The notes: generated by a model not told the origin, from the letters alone. 64,000 nt of DNA from Ailanthus altissimus (GCA_946807835.1 OX327696.1:3484501-3548500), one strand, 5' to 3'; shown: positions 32,516 through 44,949, counted from the stretch's first letter. Made by a program: numbers and translations.

Positions 32516-35231
32516 TGTCACGCCCCAGACCCAAAAGATCTGACACACGACATCACTTACATTCATTCAATAATACTTAAGCATTTATTTTAATTTCTTT
32601 CAGAATTATAGCAATTGAATTATGACTGAGACAATTAGTAAACCGGAGATACGCAGAGTTTTCTCAGAGATTAACACTCTACTACGTCACCAGTAGCAAC
32701 TTTGTTACCGGAAGCCCAGAATATATTCATTGCAAATTCTTACTTAAAATCAATCCATTACTACACTTGGTGAAACTTAAACTAAATTCAACCACACAAT
32801 AAAATAATACATAGGTATTTATTCACTAGGGACAAATCAAATATCTTATCCCACGTGTCCCCAAATAAAACACTTAGCAACCTAACAACTTAGGGAACCC
32901 AAGGAACAGCAGAAGCCTTGCCAAATCCGCTATGCACACATGTACCTTATTTACCTGAAATCACCATAAACTATAATGAGTATAAAACTCAGTAAGCATA
33001 CTAGTTTTTCATATATCAAATACAAATACATATATGTACACGATGCATATGTATGATATGCTGTGATCAATCAAAATCATAATCTTATCAAATCACATAT
33101 CATGTAAGCGCTTACACATTCTTTCAAAACACATAATAGGAATACCATCACTCAACTACTACTTAGTAGGACTTACATATCACATATCACATAATGAGCC
33201 AAATGTCACTCGTAGGTGACATACCGTATGAGAGGAATAGTACAAGTGAGGTCTTGAATAACACACATATATAATGCTTATGCCCGAACGTAAAAGCCAA
33301 ACCCTCACCCTGATCATCGGTGAGTCCTCTCACATGCACCAATACGCCACCACACGAATGTGATGACTCACTCTTCCTTTAGGTACCAATAGGATCCTCC
33401 CTACATACGGAACACATAACATATACCAATCCCAAAGGAAAGGCCACACATAAAGGCTCCACAAATCACATAAAATGCCTACTAAGTTAACAGTGAGTTC
33501 AAGTACCCTCAAAATACAAAATATTTCTCATGGACATATTACACTTCAAAAGCTTTCTTTATTAAACACATATTATTTTGAAAGCTCACTTACAAAAACA
33601 CATGTATGTCCATGCTTAATGTCAATGCTCACATTCATAAACATATATTCACATTTCATATCAAAATATACTTTGACATAACATAAACATATTCTTAACC
33701 CCATTTGCAAAATCATACAAAACAATTACTATGTTTATTGTGATTTCAGTAAAAAGTCTAGTATACTTACCTCTTAACACTTTCAGCTACAAGGCTTAAA
33801 TCTCCTTAACCTATCAATGGAGATTAATCCTTTCATAAGCCTCACAATTCACACAAAATACTTTAAATAGCTTACAAAATTATACACAATGCATTTATCA
33901 CATCAAATTGGTCTAAATATTTGGTTTCTCAAAACCTGTCATTCTGACCATTTACACTTAACAAAAATTTCTAATACATCAAATGATGTCCAATTACTCC
34001 AAAATCAGACTATACCATTTTGGACTCATATATCCTTCTTATATATGAATATTATATCAAATTTCCTACACAATCCATTCCATACACACCATCGAATCCA
34101 AACTACAAACCTGACAGGATTAAGATACTTACTGAACAGTATTCAATCTCCCAATTTTATAAAATCATATACTAACTCAAAAATTATAAAAATACCACAT
34201 AATTACTCTTAACACATATCTAAGTCCATGATAAATATTTTACTTCCAAATCACTGCCAAAAGTATTTTAAAACTATTTTATTCTATAACTTTAAAAATC
34301 TGTTAATCAAATATTGCAATGAGCTGATACACTTTAGAAATTCATAACACTTCAACCACATTGATCTAAATTCTCAATTCCGAGTATATCATATTAGACA
34401 TATAAAATTATCATATTCCACAAATTCATAATTTTTGAAGATCATTCAGTAGGACAAAAATTATTTTTCACTGTACTATACTGTTTACACAGGAAATTTC
34501 CAGAATTTCAGGGTCATTTTGGTAAATTCACTATAAATTTAATTTCCAGAATTTTCAATTGATTCAAAGTCTCAGATGATCCTTAACATGTCTAATTTCA
34601 TATACTCAAAATTCAAAACCAGAATCGAATCACAACAATTTATAGAATTCCTAGATCAAGAGGTTATCCAGCAGAAATTCCACAATTCATCATGATTTAT
34701 CAAACTATCTTATAGATCATCATCAATTCTCATATGATCTTATGAAATACACAACAAATCCTCAATTATACATATTTTCAGAAATCAAAACTTAAAGGAA
34801 TTAACTTAATTAATACCAATAAATTGAGAAATACGTATGATATACCTCTTGAAATTCAAAATTCCAATTTCTTCTTCTTTTTCTTCTTCTTCTCCTCTTT
34901 CTCTCTCCTCTATTTCTCTCTTCTCTCTCTTAAAATGGGTAGCTCGACCTAAAAATGGTAAATTAGGGTTCAAAAGTGTATTTTTATACTAAGAGGCTAA
35001 TTTTTGGTATTTACGAATTTGCCCCCAAAACTTTCAAAGTATAACAATTTGGTCCCTAAAATAATTCCAAAGTCTTGCAAATAAACCCAATACTAATAGT
35101 ATATCCTTAACCTATAAAAACACTACTAATAACAATATATAAATCAAGGATCACCCACATATAAATAAAATACATATATTTATATATATAAATATACATA
35201 TTCTTACCGGTTATGGATACTGGTTACTACA
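32516..35231 (-). mobile_element. Solo LTR, 2716 bp, TSD GATCA
   Basis: On plus it runs from TGTCACGCCCCAGACCC to GGATACTGGTTACTACA, flanked by GATCA at 32511-32515 and 35232-35236. A reverse-complement relative is at 54199-57051 with a different TSD, so the two are independent insertions. The sense strand is minus: a TATA box (TATAAAAA on minus, about 34980-34990) lies downstream of the TGTAGTAACC end, followed by the CT/GA-rich leader-like stretch 34865-34930. The size and the 'ACCGGTTATGGATAC' and 'GGGGCGTGACA' ends suggest a Tekay-type chromovirus, which is inference. Small frames in it are not genes. Confidence 0.92.
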
Positions 35232-35236
35232 GATCA

Positions 35237-35814
35237 GATAGTGAAAAAGACAAAGGAAGGACTAAGTATGAGATTTTATTTCTCATCTTATAAAGACCTA
35301 GTGGACTCAAGACTACTAGATTGAAATATGAAGATTTATGAAAGACAAAAGAAAGAAAAACTAAATGGGAAGCAAATGGATCGAGGAGTGATAAGCACAG
35401 ATGGAGGCTATGTACTAGAAGAAAAGAGCTTGAATAGGTTCAACATAGGGTTATTGATTTAAAACAGACCAACATTTTTGGATAGTCCGAACCGTCATCT
35501 AAAAAATTTGATTGTAAAAATCGTGAGCATCAATCTCGATTGCATTTCTCTCTCATTTTCTGACCAAAACTGTTAATTACTATCAACAGCCCATGGAACC
35601 ATCATGCTTACAACCATGAAATCTTTCAGATGCAAGTGGCATCGATCATTTTTTGGTTACTACTTGTTGTAATCTCGATTTGCTCCTTTAAATTATCTAA
35701 TTACTATTATGCCCTTAAGTTTGTTATAATCACAAATATGACATACATGTTTAGCTAGTTTTTATTTTGTCTCACGAGAAACAAAAATGAGAAAAGGAGA
35801 AAGAGTGGGCAAAG
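35237..35814. other. Unassigned AT-rich sequence
   Basis: No gene, LTR or structural RNA recognised. Its left part continues 32141-32515. From about 35480 the base composition and phrase structure change, so another fragment boundary is possible. Confidence 0.5.
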
Positions 35815-35868
35815 ATTGAGTGATGGTGAGTGGTGGTTTACATGGGAAGTATTTTGTTTTGGTTTAAG

Positions 35869-35904
<36 letters not shown>

Positions 35905-36140
35905 CAACATTTTGTATTTTATTTTTTAAAAGGTGTCAACATAGGTTTTCTTACCCTCTTTTTTAGTATTGAGTATAGAGGGTTGCACTATATTGATCCA
36001 CCATTAATATGGTCCATGGTAAAAAATAGTTATATAAATAAAAGGACATAAATCTTATATTGAAGGGATAATGAGAGACAAAAGTTATGAGCATGACAAT
36101 TAGAGTTTAAATTCTCATGATATTTTTTGCTTTAAACTTA
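35815..36140 (+). repeat. Left arm of a foldback (inverted-repeat) element
   Basis: Inverted partner of 39876-40208. Shared phrases in the same order on opposite strands include 'ATGGTGAGTGGTGGTTTA', 'GTATTTTG/GTATTTGG', 'AGTATTGAGTMTAGAGGGT', 'ATTGATCCA', 'GGGATAATGARAGA' and 'GAGTTTAAA'. It carries a (GA) microsatellite at 35872-35900 that the right arm lacks. No transposase is visible between the arms, so it would be non-autonomous. Confidence 0.72.
35872..35900. repeat. (GA)14 microsatellite
   Basis: Uninterrupted GA dinucleotide run inside the left foldback arm. It is absent from the right arm, so it expanded after the arms diverged, or only one arm had the seed. Confidence 0.9.
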
Positions 36141-36626
36141 AAAGATATTTTTATCTGCTATTAAAAAAATCCTTTAAAAGTTAAAAATATTTCCTTGATG
36201 GTTGATGATATGAATACATTCTAAATTAGTAACATTTCCTTGATAAAGATGATAGTAATACTTTTTAATTTCATATTTGGTTTATTAGAAGAGATATTTA
36301 AAGTTAAAAAATATTCTTCGACAAATATCTAAAAGAATGCTTCCTTCTTATTTATGATAAGAAAATAAAAAAGAAAAGATTTACAAATATCTCTACAACA
36401 AGTTAAGAGTTCAATAAAGTTTCTCTCACCAGCTTGAGGTAGGATGATAAAAATCAGCAAAGATTCTCTAAACTTTCACAAGTTTGGAAAGTATAACCAA
36501 AATCAAAGTTTGCTAACTTATTCACTTAATTTCTTTATTTAAGATGTATCTAATTAATTATGACATGATTTCATTCGTCAATTATCATTTTATATTTCTT
36601 TAGTTATGTCTATTTTGATATATAAA
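36141..36626. other. Foldback element loop, no gene
   Basis: AT-rich sequence between the left arm and the LTR-like block. No coding motif. The word 'AAAATATTTCCTTGATGG' and the variant 'AACATTTCCTTGATAAAG' recur at 36186 and 36230. Confidence 0.5.
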
Positions 36627-36631
36627 TTTAT

Positions 36632-37047
36632 TGTCATGCCCGTGTTTTGCGTCAGGAAGGCCCCACCTCAAGTTTGCACGTGACATGACATAAAACTGCG
36701 TCCCCAATGAATCAAACCTGGTTCACTGGGCTAGCTTAAGTGGTACAAGGATAGATTCGTTAGGCATGATAAGCTCAGTGAGTCGGGTTCGATTCCTTAG
36801 AGGTGCAGTTTAGTGTCAGGTCACGTGCAAACTTGAGGTTACGATGGGACTTTCCCCCAGGTGACGTAAAACATAGGCATGACATTAAAAAGGTGCCTTT
36901 TTAATGTCATGCCCATGTTTTGTATCACCTGGGGGAAGGCCCCAGCGTAACCTCAAGTTTGCACGCGACGGACACCAAACTTCACCCCCAAGGACTCGAA
37001 CCTGGCTCGCTGAGCTTAAATTGCCTAACGAATCCATCCTTGTACCA
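36632..37047. repeat. Cluster of three SINE-like copies forming a large palindrome
   Basis: A tRNA-related unit of about 150-165 bp occurs three times: partial minus copy 36632-36727, plus copy 36728-36893, and minus copy 36896-37047. The plus copy has a Pol III A box (TAGCTTAAGTGG, 36732-36743) and B box (GGTTCGATTCC, 36786-36796), 54 bp apart. The minus copy has the B box GGTTCGAGTCC. The junction of the last two is an exact 17-bp inverted repeat (36877-36893 against 36896-36912) around a 2-bp centre. This fits a tRNA-derived SINE of the kind found in plants. I cannot name the family. Confidence 0.72.
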
Positions 37048-37081
37048 CTTTTATAAGCATTCTCTAGATTATATTTTGTAA

Positions 37082-37400
37082 CTTATACATATGCTTAAAT
37101 AATGTTATGCTTGATGATGAATATAACCTAACACATACACTTAGCAACCAAGTACCTAATTTCATCCTATTTTGATGACTCATTCATCAATAACTTATAT
37201 GTATACTTAGATAATGTTATGCTTAGTGATGAAAATGACCTAACACAAACACTTAGCAAGCAAGTAGCTAATTTATTCCTATCTTGATGACTCATTCATC
37301 AATAACTCTTATATATGCTTAGATAAGGTTATGCTTAGTGATGAAGATGACCTAACACAAACACTTAACAAACAATTACCTAATTAGATGACTCATTTAC
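37082..37400 (+). repeat. Tandem repeat, 112-bp unit, about 2.9 copies
   Basis: Units 37082-37193, 37194-37305 and 37306-37400. Each starts with a variant of 'CTTATA.ATATGCTTA' and contains 'GGTTATGCTTAGTGATGA', 'GACCTAACACAAACACTTA' and 'GATGACTCATT'. Units 1 and 2 are the same length; the third is shortened by a deletion after 'CCTAATTAGATGACTC'. No coding potential. Confidence 0.85.
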
Positions 37401-39875
37401 AAACCTAACATGTCCACCATAAGTAAGTGGATTTATCATCATATATCACTCAAATAGATACTATAAATAAATGGTATCTATGTGAGAAAGAGTGTAGAAA
37501 TTGATTGAAAAGGATAAAAAACTAGAGTGTGTATGTGAGTTGAGAGTGTTAAACTATAGAACAACTAAGTGTTGATTTGAAAAGGAATGAGAAGAAGATA
37601 GTTAAGTGTTAACTAAAATCTTACTCACGGGTATGTTTTTTATTTCTATGCTATAATTTCTTTAGTTATATTTTTCATAATTATGTAAGGTTCATCCTTA
37701 GTTAACATGTTTTTATGATGAATTGAAAATGAAAATTGTTTATTAAAAGGTTATGTAGAATAGAATTGGGAAGAGATTATGTGAAAATTATGTGTTAAGT
37801 TTATAAGTAGTGTATTGCCATAAGTAAATTGACGTTTTAAATAATTATTTTAAATATTATTCTTTCAAATGAATTATACTTCATAATGATTATTTAAAGC
37901 CTTGATTTTTATCAAGAACTCTTTAGTTTTGACTTTGAATATATATATATATATATATATAAATGTATATATGTATATTAAGTAGTAAGTGAGATCCTAG
38001 AAAAATAGAGAATTCAACAACATGTATAATTCTTTGAATAAACTGTATTTATACGCATATATTTTTATACCAATATTTTTATTATTTAAAAGCTAACACA
38101 AAAAGGATTCTGTAGAATTTTGTTTCACTGAAAATCTCTAAGAATTCAATCTTATATAAATTTTTAAAGTAGTTATTGCAATACTAGAAAACAGAAATTT
38201 CATTAGTAAATCCGAATTTAGAAAATAGTTTCACCTATCAAATGATCTTCAAAAGTTCAGAAATTTTACATACTGGCTTTTATATATGTCTAAGTATTTT
38301 AGTTTTAATTTCACAATTTTTAGACAATTATAAAATATTTCATGAACTAATTTATGAACTATGTTCACATACAGAAACTGTTTGATAGATTATGTTAAGC
38401 AGAAATATTAATTTATTTTTAATAGTTTTACTAAACCAAATATTTTAAATAAATTATATGTTGAACCTTTATGTATCTAGTATAGATGAGAATAGATTTT
38501 ATATGAATTCGATATATAAAATATGAGATACGAATTTTGGAGTATTTATTGTTTAATACTGAAATAGATAGAAGGATAGTCATAGGTTGAGAGATATATC
38601 TAGTTAAAAAATGATTATGATAGGTAATTAATTGTTATCTTGATGAATAGGATACTTGTGGTATTCGGATAAGTAGAGATATTCTTTGAGGTATTTGACT
38701 TTTGTTGAGGTAAGTAACTTCATTCATAATATATTCCTTTTGTTTTCAAATGAAAAATGTTGTTATTATGATATTTGAAATATAGAAAATACTTCAAGAA
38801 ACTTATGATTTATTGTTACTTCTGAAATTTATTTATGGTTTTTCAATTAAATAATTTTCTACTGATTTTGGTTAAAAGTATGAATTTTATCTTTTAAGTT
38901 TTTGTATTTTTCGAAGTTTCAAATAAATATTTGTTTATAGTTTTAAACATCTCTTTAAACAAGATTGCAATTATAGGTCTCTATATGATAACTCAAAATT
39001 ATGGGTTCAATTTTGGGTTAATTGGGTAGTATTTATAAAAATGTTGCTAGCTACTGTTATGAAAGAATAGAAGTTATGATGAAATAGTTATTGAAACTGG
39101 GATTTAAAGAAAATATTTTGGCTCATTGTCTATAGTCATATGATATTGAATGATTGACATAATATATGATTCGGACTAGCGGGTATCTTTTCTGAAAGTG
39201 TACACTACAAATGATTATTGGCCGGGTCACCGGGGGTACAGGTAACATTATAAGATTCTAATATTGGCTTGATCACCGGGGGTATAGGTGATACTATATG
39301 ACATGAGCACCCTCTATTTACCTTTATATATGAAAATTTACAAGAATTATTATCGAATTGATTTTCTTATTGACTTATGATATTGAAGAATTTTGCTGTG
39401 ATAAATTTAAAATTAAAATATTTTATTAATATTATTGATGATATTTTAAAAATGCTTGCAGCCTTTCAAACAAGAACCCTAATACATTATGAATGTTTTA
39501 CTTACCGAGTTGACGACTCGCCCTTCACCATTAACATTTTTGTAGATTAAGTTTTAGCCTGGTGAGTTACCTTGGAGTTGGAGTTAAAAAATCAAGAAGC
39601 TATCTATTGCTTAATAAGAGAAAATTATGTCTCTAGTAGTTTAAGTTTTGATTTCCTTAAATTCTAAGAATGTTTCAAAAGCTGGAACGCTATTTTAGAG
39701 ATTTATATTTGTCTTCATGTGACAAGATATTGAGAACTTTTGATTTGATGAATAAAGATTAGATGAATTTTCATAGAAAGTGTGAAATATAGTACTTTGG
39801 TTCTGTAATAGAATTAGTAGTATCCTCAATTTGACTCATATTTTATACATGTAAAATTTGTGGTGTTACATTTAT

Positions 39876-40208
39876 CTTTTGTAAAGATGTATTAATCAAG
39901 AAGTAATAATAAGTTTAAAGCCAGACATATCACAAGAATTTTAAACTCCAATCGTCATGCTTATAACATTTATCTTTCATTATCCCCTTAATATGCTCTA
40001 TTTCCTTTTTTTTTTTGACACATTATATTAATAATGGATCAATATTAGTGTGACCCTCTAGACTCAATACTAGGAAAAAGACTAAGAAAACCTAGTTTGA
40101 CTTTCTTTAGAAAATTACAAAATGCTTTCATTTTTTTTAATTTTGTTTAAGGAAAAACCAAAGCCAAATACTTACCATATAAACCACCACTCACCATGAC
40201 TTAACCCA
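39876..40208 (-). repeat. Right arm of the foldback element
   Basis: Inverted partner of 35815-36140. By eye it is alignable from 'TCACCATGACTTAACCC' (outer) to 'TTTAAAGCCAGACATATC' (inner), with some small gaps. The possible 3.2 kb LTR lies between it and the loop. Removing that leaves a foldback element of about 1.1 kb. Confidence 0.7.
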
Positions 40209-40689
40209 AATATATCTTGCTACTATAGTGGATGATGGCTAGTGGTGGATGGTGATAAGGCATTATTTGGTCAATTTCGTGTTTTTTTTACTCTTGCTAA
40301 TTAACTACTCCTTGGAACTGCCTTTAACGGTGATTTATCATTGACGTGGTTGCTACTCTAAACAAAGTTATTAGACTCTTAAAATTTCTTTTAAATCTTC
40401 TCTATACTATGAAGAAATTAATAATATACAGAAAAATAAGACTTCATGGTTATTGATTTTAGCCTTTAGAACAGTTCAATTTATATAAAAATAATAATAA
40501 ATTTATTAATGGATAGAAATAAAAGAAACTAAAGCATAATTAGGAATATAATTGAGGAGAATTAAATAATATGTGCTTTATATAGCAAATTTTGATCTTT
40601 TTAATCATTTGCTATTTTGCATTTGATTATTGTCAATTTTTGTGTTTTTTTTTCAATAAAGAATAATATGTGGGGAGCTTACCGGTTGT
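40209..40689. other. Unassigned AT-rich sequence
   Basis: No gene or repeat recognised. It ends where the truncated copia G begins; the sequence just before (40670-40690) gives no LTR or target-site signature. Confidence 0.5.
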
Positions 40690-40691
40690 TC

Positions 40692-41042
40692 TTACAAATA
40701 CACAATATAATCACTAGAAATTTTTGATCTTGTTATTCTAGAAGAACTTTTTAATGTTGGGCCAACATTCTTTCGAGGAGCATGTTGTTCACTTAGTTGC
40801 TTAAGAATTTCTAGCAATTTTAGAACAACCAATCTACTGGAGTTATCAATAGCTTGTAAAATGTCAACGATTGGTTGCTCAACACATGTTTGAAATAAAA
40901 GGGTGTTTTGAATGATAATCAATCTTTCACTTGAAGTGAAAGGTTGAATATCAAAATGATATTTCTCATAAACTATGTTTTGAGATTGATCACTCCCACT
41001 GATCAAGTCACTATCAAGAAATTTTGCATTTTTTGATTCCAT
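40692..41042 (-). pseudogene. copia G integrase C-terminal region
   Basis: 116 open codons on the minus strand: 'MESKNAKFLDSDLISGSDQS', a central 'RLIIIQNTLLFQTCVEQPIV' and 'SSRITRSKISSDYIVYL'. It is the linker between integrase core and RT, matching 3023-3375 of copia 1 ('MESRNIKFLK', 'STRAKRSAIPSD'). The element ends here. Confidence 0.72.
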
Positions 41043-41049
41043 AATTTTA

Positions 41050-42360
41050 GTGTTATAAGATTAATTTTCAAATTTGTACCCTTTGGATTTCTCACCATAT
41101 CTTATGAAATATCCACTTATGGTCCTTGGGTCTAGTTTCGTCTTTTACAGATTGTAAACTCTCACCTTAGATGGGCATCCCTAAATGCATATAAGTCAAA
41201 AACTCAATTTTCAACATTTTTATAATTCAAATGGCATCTTTGGAATAGTTTTGGTTGGAACTCAGTACAACATGTACATTGTCATTTTAGGAGCTTATTT
41301 CCACAAGGATGTAGAAAGCTTGAAGCTACTAAGCATACTACATACGATGTCTATTAATGTTTAGTTTCTTTTTTCTACTACACTATTTTGGTCTTAAAAA
41401 CATGGCATAGTGTATTGGTGACTATCCCATGCTCTTAAATGAATGTCACAAATAGATTAGGTGCTTGTCCATCCTCAGTGTATCTATCATAATACTCTCT
41501 AACTCTATTTGTTTTCACGATTTTAATTTTCTCTCCATAATGTTTCTCTACTTCAGCTTTAAATATCTTGAAAGCATTTAATATTTTGCTCTTATCATAA
41601 AGTAAATAGAGATACATGTATCGTAAGTAATCATCTATAAATGTCTAACTATACGAGTCCATATATAGACTACAAATGTCTAAATGTCTAATCTCTAATA
41701 TGCATAAGCTCTATTTGGAACATTTCTTTGTCTTGTTTGTCTACTTTCCTTTTATGCTGTACATGCAAGTGTCAAAATTAGTAAAATCCAAAGTATTAAG
41801 TATTTCATCATTTACTAATATTTTGATTCTTTCTATGGAGATATATCTCAATCTCCAATGCCATAACATAGAGTGATCCTTGTTCATAAAATATCATTTA
41901 ATGCTAGCATAAACATGCATTGCATTATAAATGGTATCATTTTATAAGTTAATGTAGAAAAGATCATCAGACAATATACCATTTCTAATAAAATTAAATT
42001 TATACAATAAATTAAAAGATATATCTGAAAAGTTAAAGGAATAACCAAATGATACAAGTCTTGAAATTGAAATCAAATTTCCAAAGAAAATTAGGATGTA
42101 AAATCTCTTTTCTAAATTAATACATAACCACTACTTAAAATTAAACTACATGTTCCAATTGCCTTCACATGTGAACATACTTTATTTCCTAAATAGATGT
42201 ACTGCTTACTTTCCACTAGCTTCCTTAGGTTTTGCAAACCTTGCCAAGAATTGAAATATGGAAAGTTGAACTAGAATCAATCCACCATGTGTTATGATTA
42301 ACATCAACATATTGGATTCATAATAAACAAATAAGATTGGTCCACCTATCTTTGCAAGCC
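41050..42360 (-). pseudogene. copia G protease and integrase core
   Basis: The minus strand reads a 'TWWIDSSST' protease active-site remnant near 42276-42296, GAG-pre-integrase fragments (41700-41880), and the core 'MYLYLLYDKSKILNAFKIFK' to 'KTNRVREYYDRYTEDGQ' (41435-41617). The position that is Asp in 'SDRGGEYY' of relatives is Asn here too, as in copia 1. Confidence 0.7.
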
Positions 42361-42379
42361 ATTTTTAAAACTTAGAACA

Positions 42380-43010
42380 ATCTTACTCCATATATTCATT
42401 TTTTATTTTTGCAAAAGAAGTACTTGGATTTTTTTTTAGTTTATCTTAGGGAGGTATTTTAACTTTCTTTTTCTTGTTTGGCTTAGTCTTTATTCTCACC
42501 CAATTTTATTATCAACCTCCTTTCTACTTGAACACACATGGTCATAAGTTCATTAATTGACCATTTATTCTTATGTGTGTTATAAGAGATTTTAAAAGGT
42601 CTATATTGTTATGGAAGATTTGTTAGTATGTAGTGCACAAGAAAAATTTCACGCATACCTTTAACACCAGTGACCCTTATAAATGAAAACTTCATTATTG
42701 AAGTGCTGGCAAGTGCCTAACCTAAAGTCTCAAATTGCTTTTAGTAATGGTTAGATATTGTTATGCTGATTGACTGAACCGCGAATACCATCAAAGATTT
42801 TGGTCTTTATGAACATTATATTGAGGCGATTAGATCGCTACCATTGATCATAAAGAGCAATATCACTTAGAGTGCTAGATTCAGTAATAACAGGTGGTTC
42901 ATATTTCCTTTTAGCATAGTCAATATCAATCTATAAATGAAGAATAATTCTCTTCTTCCAAACCTTAAAGTTATCACCTTTAAACTTAAGAATTAAAGTG
43001 CATATTAAAA
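42380..43010 (-). pseudogene. copia G gag, heavily mutated
   Basis: Minus-strand frame near 43000-42940: 'KFKGDNFKVWKKRIILHL', a stop, 'IDIDYAKRKYEPP', aligning with the copia 1 gag start at 949-1050. Downstream the gag is recognisable only in short pieces ('SNRLNIMFIKTKI'). Confidence 0.65.
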
Positions 43011-44206
43011 AATTTCATAGGTTCTATAACTGCAAAAAAATTAAACATAAATGATTATTTTACATAAATTGAGGCTAATAAATAATTATCATATTTTCCT
43101 AATGTAAATCATACTTCAAAATATGAATCAAGTGACATAAAAAATTTCTCGTGGGCCAAAATTTCTAATTCAAGTATATTAATATATAATTTCAAGATAA
43201 AACTATCAAATTATGTTATATTCCCTAATTACTGTGGGTAAATTAAAAGAATTTTTTTTAAATATTTTATCATATTTAACCATACAACCATTATAAAAAT
43301 TCTTGTGGGATAAACTTTATTACATTAAGTACGATTAACCACAATTTATGTGTGATCCAAAAGACATTAACATATAATTTTGTATAATTAAAGATGTTAT
43401 GGCTTATTTATAATGAATTAAAAATATATGGATCAGTTAGATTTTTTATTTATTCACCATGTACATTATTCATACAAATTTTGCATGTATTAGTATATAA
43501 CTAAATAAATGATACAAAAAGAACATAAAATTAATAGAATAAATAAATAAATAAATAGAGTCAAGTGGAGGCCTATTTATAAATTCCACAAAGTTTTCTA
43601 GCCAAACTATAATTATCCAAAATATACATTAAAAAATTAGGACCTATTTTGAAAAGTATAAAAATATTATAGCCAAAACAGAATTAATCAAAACCTGGAG
43701 GGCCTTGGTGAGAAAGATCAATTCTATTGGGCCTATTTGTAAAATTTTGAAAGTATTTTAGCCAAAACATAATTTACTAAAAGTTAGAGGGGCAAATAGA
43801 AAAGGAGATCTGACATGTCTTTTTTTTTTCAAATGTTTACAACAAACCAACATGTCATTTCATAAATAACTTCAACATATCATTTCACAAATAACTTCAT
43901 TGCTGCTAGACAACATGTCATTTGTCCAACGACTGCTGAATGACATGTCATCTAGAGTCATAATGAACCTTTAAAACTCGAATTTCGACTCGGTTGACCC
44001 ATTTTCAGACCTGATGATTTCTAAGCATTGTCAACACCAATTTTAAGTTTCAAATTATAGAATGTTAGAAAATTAATTTCTTAATCATTTCTAACCTTAG
44101 TTTTTACAATAACATGTATAAAAACACACATTAATCAAATAAAAAATTTTGAGTAATGGCCAAGAAATCTCTGAATTACAAATTATTTAAGGTAGAGGTC
44201 AAACCT
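43011..44206 (-). other. copia G leader with repeated units
   Basis: No gene. Three or more units of 'GGCCTATTT(GT)AAAATT..AGTTTTCTAGCCAAA..ATAATT' type recur at 43570-43800, matching the leader repeats at 1-260 on the other strand. 'ACATGTCATTT' also recurs at about 43849, 43911 and 43940. Confidence 0.55.
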
Positions 44207-44921
44207 GCTCTGATACCAACTATTAGGCTAGATATAATCTATTTATGGATTATAACTAAATAGCATACAAGATAAAAAGCAAAAAATAAAAATGGAAATA
44301 TTAAACTCTGACCATTGATGTTTGATAAAGTAGTAGTATTTAAAGTACATGTTGGCTTTTCTAAACCTTGTATGATCTTTAAAATGATAGTTTGTATTGA
44401 TAAAATTTTGAGATCATATGCTTGAGGACCCTTAACACTTTTTCCAATATTTTATGATCACTTTCCCATCATGAATATTCATGGTTACTTACTATTTCCC
44501 ATAGATCTAAAATGGGAACACAAGGCACTAATGGGAAAAACTGCTTGACATTTCTATAATAATAAACCCAAGATCAAACATTTCTATCCACAACACTTGA
44601 GTTTCTAGTGATTAGAATGCATACCTGAGCTAGCCTTGGAGGATTTGTGTTTTCTGCAAAAGAGAAGATTCTAGAGAGGAACAAAAGAGAAAGAAAAGAG
44701 GACTACCCTTTATCATTGGCCAAAAGGTATAGTCTCAATAGGCTAGTCCCAAAACATATAGGATGAGGGCAAGGACCTCCTCTAATAAAAGACATTAATA
44801 CCCATCCCAATATATTAATATCTATTAAATGGTCACATTTGTCCAAAATATACTACTAGATATAGGTGTACCAAAATGACGTATTAACAATATGGTGATC
44901 ACTAACCAAATAAGTCCAACA
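44207..44921 (-). repeat. copia G 5' LTR and primer-binding site
   Basis: Minus-strand TGGTATCAGAGC at 44207-44218 is a perfect tRNA-iMet-type copia primer site. The LTR extends from about 44221 to 44921, where the minus strand begins TGTTGGACTTATTTGG. The expected terminal CA is TA here. Confidence 0.8.
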
Positions 44922-44949
44922 AAAATGCTCCAAATAATTTGACATCAGT

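Larger units (their letters stand above)
36632..39870 (+). mobile_element. Possible solo LTR, about 3.2 kb, TSD TTTAT
   Basis: Starts TGTCATGCCC and ends TTTGTGGTGTTACA, with TTTAT at 36627-36631 and 39871-39875. The 3' half has phrases common in long chromovirus LTRs: paired 'TCACCGGGGGTA' repeats at 39224 and 39275, 'TTACTTACCGAGTTGACGACTCGC' at 39501, and the terminal 'GTTACA'. The weak point is the start, because TGTCATGCCC is also the tail of the SINE copies clustered at 36632-37047. The block could instead start further in. Confidence 0.45.
40690..44921 (-). mobile_element. Ty1/copia element G, minus strand, 3' truncated
   Basis: 5' LTR 44221-44921, primer site 44207-44218, long leader, gag, protease and integrase remains. 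It stops at about 40690 before RT, so RT, RNase H and the 3' LTR are missing. It is the same family as copia 1 (1-4304), as shared leader repeats and protein blocks show. Confidence 0.85.

Noticed and set aside
33475..34212. Frames inside 32516-35231
   Set aside because: The segment is a solo LTR with an exact target duplication. The frames match no motif and a homologous frame is not kept in the sister LTR.
36728..36800. A tRNA gene
   Set aside because: A and B boxes are present but the cloverleaf is not, and the unit recurs in inverted copies with a longer tail, so it is SINE-like.
37082..37400. CRISPR array
   Set aside because: The units are contiguous 112-bp tandem copies without spacers, in plant DNA.
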